This document shows positions 1 through 5,240 of a stretch of DNA of 5,240 bases, piece by piece (position 1 is the stretch's first letter; each line of letters opens with the position of its first letter). Source of the stretch: DYGT01 sp964607795 (lineage in GTDB: Bacteria > Patescibacteriota > Microgenomatia > UBA8517). The notes beneath the pieces were generated by a model. The model did no database searches and was not told the origin of the DNA. It was given only the letters and a program-made list of their open reading frames with translations. The DNA lies in assembly GCA_964607795.1 (NCBI GenBank), contig CAZSLA010000034.1, positions 1 to 5,240 of the forward strand, in the 5' to 3' direction. Both the position numbers and the translations under genes were made by a program.

Positions 1-541
1 ATTTGTTGACTGCCTAAATTATCGCCTTTGTGATTTTTGTGGTAGGGAACATGGTGACTCGGGTTGTGGGTTTTTTGTATTTTTTTTCTTCAGAACGCAA
101 TCTTATTCAAATGGAAAGCTTGATTTCTTTGTTGATTATCTTGGGCGGCATTATAGTGCCGAGCTTGTTTTTGCAGCAAGGAACTCCGTGGAATACCATC
201 CAATTTTTTTATTATGCCCAGTTTTTTTTGGCCATCTTTAGTGGTCTTTTTACTGCTTCACTTATTAAAGGATTGTCCGGTAAAAAGGCGCTTATATTAT
301 CGTTTTTAATTATTGGCTTTACAATTCCCACAAGTCTTGCAACTTTGAAATATCACTATCTGACGCAAGTCCCGCCCGCGACTTTGCCAAAAGATGAATT
401 AGAGGCCTTGCAGTTTTTGGCCAACGAGCCCGAAGGCGTGGTTTTGACTTATCCTTATGATCCCTTGATTAAAGATAAGCTAGAGCCACCTATACCGCTA
501 TATGCGTATATTAGTAGCGATTATGTATCGGCATTTTCCCA

Positions 542-590
542 ATAGCCGGTATTTTTGGTAGATGGAATGAATTTAACTATTACCGGCTAT
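542..590. repeat. Perfect 10-bp inverted repeat with 29-nt spacer, starting at the TAG codon
   Basis: The left arm ATAGCCGGTA (542-551) is the exact reverse complement of the right arm TACCGGCTAT (581-590). In RNA this could form a 10-bp stem with a 29-nt loop, and the UAG lies within the left strand of the stem. The right arm encodes T-G-Y in the main frame, within ITGYPWDERR. It lacks a following U-run and sits inside coding sequence, so it is not a typical intrinsic terminator. Confidence 0.7.
543..545 (+). other. In-frame TAG stop inside a conserved-looking reading frame
   Basis: The codons read CAA TAG CCG GTA, giving AFSQ-stop-PVFL. Coding character continues in the same frame on both sides with no frameshift. 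A one-base change from CAG (Gln) or AAG (Lys) would create this TAG. TAG ends none of the genes completed in this window (TGA, TGA, TGA, TAA), and it is the only in-frame TAG in about 1,700 codons read here. That rarity argues against general reassignment of TAG as an ordinary sense codon. Confidence 0.85.
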
Positions 591-784
591 CCCTGGGATG
601 AGCGGAGGCACATGGTGGAGGATTGGCAAAAAAGTCATGATCCTGCCTTTTCGTATAGATTTTTAAGAGAAAATAATATTTCCTATATTTATTGGCTTGC
701 CGGCCAGCGGGCGGTTTTAGGTGAGTCGCAGCTGGGGATCGAGGAGATTTTTGCAAGCGACCAGATCAAGGTGTACAAAGTAAA

Positions 785-2224
785 ATGAATCTGAATTATC
801 CTTTGTCTTATGAAGAGGTCAAAGAAGCCTATACAGCATTTTTGTGCGAGTTTCATTTTTTTTATCCGACGGACAATTATTATGTTTCCACATTGGGCGT
901 GTATGCAAAAGTTATAAGCATTTTTTTATTTGGTTTAAACACTTTTGCTGTCCGCTTGCCGAACTTGCTTGCTGGCATTTTTTCCTTGTGGGCAGCATGG
1001 AAAGTGGCTCAAGTCATCCCCGGAGGTAAAAAAAAGAAAGCCTATTTAGTTTTGCTTTTGGCCATACTCATAGCCTTTTTGCGCGTAAGCAGCGATAATT
1101 TTGGCCTGGCAATCTCTGTGGGTATTTATCTGTTTATTTTTAAGGCATTTCTGGAAAATAAATTTAAAAAATTATTTGTTCTCCTAGTACCTTTGTTTTT
1201 TGCCTCTTTTTATAACTTGATTTTTATCTTTTTGTTGAGCCTGTGGCTTGCTATCAAGCGGCCGTATTTTTTGTTGTGGCCGGCAGCCATTCTGGCATTA
1301 GTTTTTTCAACCTCGCTGGGCAGTTTTATTTATCAAACAAGTGTTTTGAAGTTTATTCATCCTAGTTCTTATATTTTTGTGCTTGAAAACAATTTATCTT
1401 ATGGCGTCATTCACGATTCGCCCTTAATTACAGACAGCTTTAATTTTAATCGTTTGTTTTACAACAAGCCAAGCTTTTTAATCCGCAGGTTTGCTTTGTG
1501 GAGTGCAAAGCTTCTGGATTTTGAAAGCCTTACCAGCTTTGATAAAGCAAGTACCATTTTGGCTAAAGAAAGCATAGACGCAAGCCCTTTGCCCTGGATG
1601 TTTTTTTGGGAAATACCCATTTTGCTTTACGGCCTATATCTTTTATTTAATAATACTAAGCAAAAGACAAAGCTTTTTTGTTTGTTTGTATTTGCGGGAT
1701 ATTTTTTCTGGGGTATCAAGGCATTTCCGGTATTGTTGCCTATGATTTTGCTGGCCTATTGGCAGGTAGTAAATCGCATTAAAATAAAAAAAGCCTTTGC
1801 GGCTGCGTTTTTGTTGCTTCTGTTTTTTTCTTATTCAAATTTCCTGCATAGTTTTATAAACAAGCCCTGGCAAACCCATTTGGCGTCGGCAAATTGGGAA
1901 ATTTGGAAGTCTTTGGCAAATACGGAAATTTCCCATAACCAGGTGATAGTCACGGATAGACTTGGAGAAAATGCTTATTTTTATTTGTTTTATGAACAAG
2001 TCAATAAAGAAAATTTTTATCACACACGAAGGCTCGGGATAACCACTACCGATGGTAGGCAAAGAATTGAGACCGTTGGCAATGTAAGCTTCCGCTCGTT
2101 TGACTTTCAAAAAGAAGAAAAGCATGTCGGGCAAATCTGGATTGGTTTTCCTGAAGAGTTTGGAGCAAACATTGTACCGGATGAAGAAATTAAAGGTGGG
2201 CTGTGGCTGGTTAAAAGTAAATGA
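785..2224 (+). CDS. GT-C-like (PMT/ArnT-type) polytopic membrane protein with shortened N-terminus
   Basis: This 479-residue protein has about nine hydrophobic segments (roughly 60-78, 86-101, 106-124, 128-157, 161-180, 271-289, 297-310, 313-330 and 337-352) and a soluble C-terminal part (about 360-479). FGLNTFAVRLPN (49-60) matches the FGL..(T)AVRLPS signature of GT39/GT83-like enzymes, and RVSSDN (100-105) lines up with RVYHDAN of the next gene. Its C-terminal stretch NAYFYLFYEQ resembles YIFYLFYGQ of that neighbour, so the two look like divergent tandem paralogues. Two things are odd. The first membrane helix normally preceding the acidic catalytic loop is absent, and the usual W-D-E motif is represented at best by Y9-E10-E11. 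ATG 785 is the only plausible start: the frame is open back only to 725, with no other start codon, and ATG 785 overlaps the preceding TGA. It may be an inactive or partner subunit, or an enzyme with changed topology. Substrate unknown. Confidence 0.75.
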   Translation: MNLNYPLSYEEVKEAYTAFLCEFHFFYPTDNYYVSTLGVYAKVISIFLFGLNTFAVRLPNLLAGIFSLWAAWKVAQVIPGGKKKKAYLVLLLAILIAFLRVSSDNFGLAISVGIYLFIFKAFLENKFKKLFVLLVPLFFASFYNLIFIFLLSLWLAIKRPYFLLWPAAILALVFSTSLGSFIYQTSVLKFIHPSSYIFVLENNLSYGVIHDSPLITDSFNFNRLFYNKPSFLIRRFALWSAKLLDFESLTSFDKASTILAKESIDASPLPWMFFWEIPILLYGLYLLFNNTKQKTKLFCLFVFAGYFFWGIKAFPVLLPMILLAYWQVVNRIKIKKAFAAAFLLLLFFSYSNFLHSFINKPWQTHLASANWEIWKSLANTEISHNQVIVTDRLGENAYFYLFYEQVNKENFYHTRRLGITTTDGRQRIETVGNVSFRSFDFQKEEKHVGQIWIGFPEEFGANIVPDEEIKGGLWLVKSK

Positions 2225-3816
2225 AGAAAAAACTAAGTTTGTGCTTATTACTATTGATATTTTTAATCGGAGCAGTGCTTCGCTTGTATCGATTGTCCGA
2301 GTCACCCCCGACTCTAAACTGGGATGAAGCCGCTTGGGGATACAATGCTTATTCGCTCATGCAAACGGCTAAGGACGAATATAGAGTTAAACTGCCCGTT
2401 TTTACGCGCTCATTTGATGAATACAAATCAGCCCTTCCCAGTTATTTGATGGTTCCATTTATCTACTTTTTTGGTTTAACCGAAACCGCTGTGCGATTGC
2501 CATCGGCTATTTTGGGATCAGTCAATATAATCCTTATTTATTTTTTAGTGAAAATGCTTTTTCGAAAAGACAGCCTTGCCTTAACTGCCTCAAGTCTGTT
2601 TGCTATTGAGCCTTGGTCTGTGCATCTATCGCGCGTTTACCATGATGCAAATATTGCCTTGTTATTCCTGCTTGTAAGTTTTTTGTTTTATCTTTATGGC
2701 AAAACTAGACCCCACCTTATGGTCCTGTCATCCATGTTTATTGGCTTTTCCTGGTTTACATATAATGCCAATAAACTGTTTGTACCCATGTTTGTGGCAT
2801 TTTTGTTGGCCAGTGATTATAAGTGTTTGACAAAAATACCGCCTAGATTCAGGCGCGTTTCCATGGGTATTATCGGAGCTTGGTGTTTGCTTTTTGCCTA
2901 TTTTGTTTTTAAAGGCCAGATGTTTGCCCGCGCCGGCTCTACCCACATTTTTTCCCTTTGGCCGGGTTGGCCATCAAATTTTAAGGAGTGGATTTTTGTT
3001 AATCCGTTTTACCAGATGCTTTGGGAGCTGGTGGGGCGCTATATGGCCTATTTTTCCCCGACGAATCTTTTTGTGCGCGAGCCCTTGGAACCCGCAACCA
3101 TTCTTGCCGGCAATTCAATTTTCCATCCTTTTGAATTTTCCCCCTGGCTTGTGGGTATGTATTATCTTGTTGTCAAGCTTAAAAACAAATACCTGCTTGC
3201 CCTGCTTTGCATCTCGCCGATCCCCGCGGCCCTGACCTGGAATTGGTTTCAGCCGGGGCGCACCTTGACGCTTTTTTTGGTCTTTAGCATCCTTATTGCC
3301 ATAGGCATGGTTGAGTTTGTAAATGTTATTTCTCCCAAGAGTAAATTTTTAAAAATGGGAATTTATGGGCTTGTCTACGTATTTTTATTAACCAGAGCAA
3401 TTTATGTTTTTGATTCCACCCAGGTACAGCTTGTCCACCGCGATACCCCAAATTGGCAGCCTGGCTTTGACCTGATTGTGCCCATGGTGATGGAAAAAGA
3501 ACAAGATTTTGAAAAAGTAGTGATTGACACCCCCCATGCACAACCATATATTTTTTATCTGTTTTATGGGCAATATGACCCTTTCAGATATCACCAAGAA
3601 CTGGATCTAGAGGCCATTGGTACGCCCCGTCAGTCGTTTGATTTTGGCAAGTTTGTCTTTCGCGATCTTAATTGGCAGGAGGATAAGAATTTAAAAAATA
3701 CTTTATTTATCGCTGATCCTGAAGCTTTTGCTGATGGAGGGCTTGAGGGCTTTAAGTCTGAAACTATCTATGATGTTAATTCTTACCCTATTGCTAAATT
3801 AGTTTATAAAAAATGA
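2221..3816 (+). CDS. Polytopic GT-C glycosyltransferase, PMT/ArnT-like (GT39/GT83-type)
   Basis: This 531-residue integral membrane protein is expected to transfer a sugar from a polyprenyl-phosphate carrier to an acceptor on the outer face of the membrane. It begins with a signal-anchor helix (about 5-22) after a KKK start. The first extracytoplasmic loop follows, with W34-D35-E36, where the Asp is the expected catalytic or metal-binding residue, then KDEY (51-54) and FDEYKSALPSYL (65-76). After these come FGLTETAVRLPS (84-95), PWSVHLSRVYHDAN (131-144), YNANK (181-185) and PGRTL (345-349). About eleven to thirteen hydrophobic helices extend to about residue 393, and a soluble C-terminal region covers about 400-531. 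Length and motif order match intact family members. ATG 2221 overlaps the upstream TGA as ATGA and directly precedes MKKK plus the helix, so the start is secure and translation is probably coupled to the gene before. The sugar and acceptor cannot be deduced; ArnT function (aminoarabinose on lipid A) is not implied. Confidence 0.88.
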   Translation: MKKKLSLCLLLLIFLIGAVLRLYRLSESPPTLNWDEAAWGYNAYSLMQTAKDEYRVKLPVFTRSFDEYKSALPSYLMVPFIYFFGLTETAVRLPSAILGSVNIILIYFLVKMLFRKDSLALTASSLFAIEPWSVHLSRVYHDANIALLFLLVSFLFYLYGKTRPHLMVLSSMFIGFSWFTYNANKLFVPMFVAFLLASDYKCLTKIPPRFRRVSMGIIGAWCLLFAYFVFKGQMFARAGSTHIFSLWPGWPSNFKEWIFVNPFYQMLWELVGRYMAYFSPTNLFVREPLEPATILAGNSIFHPFEFSPWLVGMYYLVVKLKNKYLLALLCISPIPAALTWNWFQPGRTLTLFLVFSILIAIGMVEFVNVISPKSKFLKMGIYGLVYVFLLTRAIYVFDSTQVQLVHRDTPNWQPGFDLIVPMVMEKEQDFEKVVIDTPHAQPYIFYLFYGQYDPFRYHQELDLEAIGTPRQSFDFGKFVFRDLNWQEDKNLKNTLFIADPEAFADGGLEGFKSETIYDVNSYPIAKLVYKK

Positions 3817-3825
3817 AGGCGCGCA

Positions 3826-3834
3826 TGATAAAAT
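3826..3834 (+). promoter_or_regulatory. Possible extended -10 promoter element for a leaderless transcript
   Basis: TGATAAAAT fits an extended -10 (TG-N-TAAAAT, consensus TATAAT) in the only true gap between genes here. Its last base is six bases before ATG 3841, so transcription starting at the usual distance would begin at or next to the start codon, giving a leaderless mRNA. No good TTGACA-like -35 is seen at the expected spacing, and no Shine-Dalgarno sits at a normal distance; the nearest AAGG (3816-3819) is about 21 nt upstream. The match is short in AT-rich DNA and could be chance. Confidence 0.3.
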
Positions 3835-3840
3835 CAAATT

Positions 3841-4737
3841 ATGGCAAAGCTTTCGGTAGTTATTAACAATTTAAACGAAAAAGACCATTTAAAAGCGGCG
3901 ATTTTGTCGGTTAAAAATTTGGCGGATGAAATCGTGCTTATAGATATGGAATCAACCGATGGCAGCCGCGAAATGGCCTTAGAAATGGGCGCTAAGGTGT
4001 ATGGCCACAAACGTCTTTCTTATGTTGAGCCTGCTAGAAATTTCGGCATTGAAAAAGCGGCAGGGCCTTGGATTTTAATTCTAGATCCGGATGAAAGAAT
4101 AAGCCGTGGTCTTGAGAAAAACATCAAGCTAATTATTGAAGAGTCCAAAGCGGATTACTTTCGTGTGCCCCGCCAAAACATAGTTTTTGGCAAGTGGCTG
4201 AGGTATTCACGTTTTTGGCCAGATTATAATATCCGTTTGTTTAGAAAAGGCTTTGTTTCCTGGAATGAAGTTATTCATGGAGTGCCCTTGACACACGGGA
4301 CGGGCCTGGATCTTGAGCCTAAAAAAGACTTGACTATTATTCACCATCACTATGATTCCATCGAGCAATACCTCGAACGCTTGAACCGCTATACTACGGT
4401 TCAAGCTACGCTTCTATATAAAAAAGGAGAAAAGTTCAGTTGGCATGATTTGATTAATAAGCCAGCCCACGAATTTATGAGCCGTTATTTTTTTGGCCAG
4501 GGCTACAAAGACGGAATTCATGGGATGGCGGTAGCTTTGTTGCAAGCAGCATCTGAGTTAATTGTCTATTTAAAGCTTTGGCAAAAAAATAATTTTCCCC
4601 CAAAAAAAATTAAGCCCGAAGATGCAATTACCCTTATGCGGCAAAGAGAAAAGGATTTTCATTATTGGTACGCGGATACTTTAGTTAAGGAAAGTGGCAG
4701 TTTTATTAGCAGAATTAGACGAAAATTTAGATTGTAA
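3841..4737 (+). CDS. Family 2 glycosyltransferase, WaaE/KdtX-like (GT-A fold)
   Basis: This 298-residue cytoplasmic or membrane-associated enzyme is expected to transfer a sugar from a nucleotide-sugar donor. The GT-A fold is visible in order: LSVVINNLNE (4-13) as the first strand and nucleotide-binding loop; IVLIDMESTDGS (31-42) with donor-binding acidic residues; ARNFGIEKA (65-73); and WILILDPDERIS (77-88), whose D82-P-D84 is the metal-binding DxD motif. FWPDYNIRLFRKG (125-137) and NEVIHGVP (142-149) follow, with the histidine that is typical of this group. A C-terminal helical region, RYFFGQGYKDGIHG (215-228), then hydrophobic 229-245, looks like the membrane-associating tail of these enzymes. 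The start at ATG 3841 is fixed by an in-frame TAA at 3829-3831. It sits 24 bp after the GT-C gene and overlaps the next gene by one base (TAATG). The closest named relatives are LPS-core glucosyltransferases, but such names should not be transferred; donor and acceptor are unknown. Confidence 0.88.
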   Translation: MAKLSVVINNLNEKDHLKAAILSVKNLADEIVLIDMESTDGSREMALEMGAKVYGHKRLSYVEPARNFGIEKAAGPWILILDPDERISRGLEKNIKLIIEESKADYFRVPRQNIVFGKWLRYSRFWPDYNIRLFRKGFVSWNEVIHGVPLTHGTGLDLEPKKDLTIIHHHYDSIEQYLERLNRYTTVQATLLYKKGEKFSWHDLINKPAHEFMSRYFFGQGYKDGIHGMAVALLQAASELIVYLKLWQKNNFPPKKIKPEDAITLMRQREKDFHYWYADTLVKESGSFISRIRRKFRL

Positions 4738-5240
4738 TGAAAAAAAGCCAAATATCCGCCGTTATTATTACCAAAGACGAAGAAAAAATGCTCCCTGAGT
4801 GTTTGGAGAGTCTTAAATGGGTGGATGAAATTATAGTTATAGATAACGCTTCAATAGATAAAACCGTTGAAATTGCCAAGAAATACAAAGCAAAAATATT
4901 CAGTTTACCGCGCCAAAAAGAGCCGAATTTTTCCCAGTCCAGAAACCTTGGCTTAGAACATGCCTCGGGCGAGTGGATTTTATACATTGATGCTGACGAA
5001 CGCGTAAGCCGCGAGCTTGTTGCAGAGACCAAAGCCATAATTACAGCTGATTCCACTTGTAGCGCCTATGCCATCCCCAGGCGGAACTTTATTTTTGGGC
5101 GTGAATTCAAGCACACAGGCCAGTGGCCGGATTATGTCAAACGATTATTTAAAAAAGAGGCGATCCAAGGCTGGGAGGGGAAACTCCATGAAGAGCCCCA
5201 ATTCCAAGGGCAACTGGGGCACCTAAAAGAAAGCATTCTT
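4737..5240 (+). CDS. Second WaaE-like family 2 glycosyltransferase, 3' end beyond the window
   Basis: The first 168 codons of a further GT-A enzyme, open to the window end. Recognisable parts are ISAVIITKDEE (6-16), WVDEIIVIDNASIDKT (28-43), SQSRNLGLEHASGEW (66-80) and ILYIDADERVSREL (81-94), where D85-A-D87 is the DxD metal site. These are followed by IPRRNFIFG (113-121), QWPDYVKRLFKK (129-140) and GKLHEEP (148-154). The order and spacing mirror the preceding gene (DERIS/DERVS, IVFG/FIFG, WPDYNIRLF/WPDYVKRLF, VIHGVP/KLHEEP), so the two are tandem paralogues. Its NLG and DADE motifs are closer to the common family pattern than the neighbour's NFG and DPDE. ATG 4737 shares its A with the TAA of the upstream gene, indicating co-translation, and no Shine-Dalgarno is evident. 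It probably acts at another step of the same glycan. About 80-130 residues are likely missing, judged from the neighbour's length. Confidence 0.85.
   Translation, partial: MKKSQISAVIITKDEEKMLPECLESLKWVDEIIVIDNASIDKTVEIAKKYKAKIFSLPRQKEPNFSQSRNLGLEHASGEWILYIDADERVSRELVAETKAIITADSTCSAYAIPRRNFIFGREFKHTGQWPDYVKRLFKKEAIQGWEGKLHEEPQFQGQLGHLKESIL

Larger units (their letters stand above)
30..788 (+). pseudogene. C-terminal half of a polytopic GT-C-like membrane protein, interrupted by an in-frame TAG
   Basis: One reading frame runs from a GTG at 30 to a TGA at 786-788, broken only by TAG at 543-545 (codon 172). Before the TAG there are about four membrane segments (residues roughly 1-19, 29-49, 59-79 and 86-106), with the motif GTPWNTIQFFYY between the second and third. 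A soluble, probably extracytoplasmic part follows (from about 107). After the TAG the frame continues for 80 codons (PVFLVDGMN, ITGYPWDERR, NNISYIYWLAG, IKVYKVK). From memory, this layout resembles the C-terminal half of large uncharacterised CPR membrane glycosyltransferase-like proteins, where an AFSxxPVFL-type stretch is continuous. The catalytic N-terminal half, with an acidic first loop, is not in the window. An in-frame TAA at 15-17 separates this part from anything upstream. No Shine-Dalgarno sequence precedes GTG 30 or the TTG at 555, so two independent small genes are unlikely. The end overlaps the next start as ATGA. Pseudogene is the favoured call; a readthrough gene cannot be excluded. 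Confidence 0.6.

Noticed and set aside
60..235. Runs of eight T bases as frameshift or transcript-slippage sites in the interrupted gene
   Set aside because: The same frame is coding before and after each run, encoding Phe-rich helices, so there is no sign of a phase change.
555..788. A separate small gene starting at TTG 555 (or ATG 567)
   Set aside because: It is in the same frame as the preceding coding sequence, has no Shine-Dalgarno, and its content reads as the direct continuation of the upstream protein. It is better treated as the distal part of one interrupted gene.
722..788. UGA-as-glycine genetic code (Gracilibacteria/SR1 type)
   Set aside because: TGA ends three genes here, two of them at classic ATGA overlaps with a plausible next gene, and no in-frame TGA occurs inside coding sequence.
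1835..2305. Long open frame on the minus strand
   Set aside because: It lies antisense to two well-supported membrane-protein genes, and its translation shows no domain or membrane pattern.
3819..3824. GCGCGC palindrome in the intergenic gap as an operator or terminator
   Set aside because: It is only six bases, without a longer stem, repeat copy or T-run; too short to support a function.
4582..4612. Cluster of homopolymers (A7, C5, A8) as a programmed slippage site
   Set aside because: The zero frame continues sensibly for about 45 codons to a TAA that overlaps the next start, so no frameshift is needed to explain the gene.
4727..5056. Open frame on the minus strand over the start of the last gene
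   Set aside because: The plus strand carries clear GT-A motifs through this whole stretch; the opposite frame is a by-product.

Overview
The window is a short stretch of a cell-envelope glycosylation locus. Every gene is on the + strand and they are packed almost without gaps. In order they are: the C-terminal half of an interrupted multi-pass membrane protein of glycosyltransferase (GT-C) type (to 788); an unusual, N-terminally short GT-C-like membrane protein (785-2224); a canonical GT-C/PMT-type (GT39/GT83-like) membrane glycosyltransferase (2221-3816); a family 2 glycosyltransferase with the look of the WaaE/KdtX group (3841-4737); and the start of a second family 2 enzyme of the same group, cut by the window end (4737-5240). 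The only intergenic gap between genes is 24 bp (3817-3840), so there is no long non-coding stretch to describe.

The moderately AT-rich base composition, the many T-runs encoding Phe/Leu-rich membrane helices, ATGA and TAATG gene overlaps, poor Shine-Dalgarno signals and tandem divergent GT-C and GT2 enzymes resemble surface-glycan clusters of Candidate Phyla Radiation bacteria (Patescibacteria, for example Microgenomates-type lineages). That placement is an inference from gene style; no phylogenetic marker is present. TGA clearly terminates genes here (788, 2224, 3816), which argues against the UGA=Gly code of Gracilibacteria/SR1.

Functionally, the GT2 enzymes would work on the cytoplasmic face with nucleotide-sugar donors. 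The GT-C proteins would use lipid-linked (polyprenyl-phosphate) sugars on the outer face of the membrane. Together they suggest assembly or decoration of a surface polysaccharide or glycoprotein. Donors, acceptors and linkage cannot be read from the sequence.

The most notable feature is in the first gene. A TAG stop at 543-545 splits an otherwise continuous reading frame in which the protein sequence carries on coherently for 80 codons to a TGA that overlaps the next start. The TAG lies inside the left arm of a perfect 10-bp inverted repeat (542-551 / 581-590). A second in-frame stop (TAA, 15-17) lies just upstream of a hydrophobic stretch. Decay to a pseudogene is the simplest reading. Stop-codon readthrough, or a nonsense mutation templated by the inverted repeat, are the interesting alternatives.
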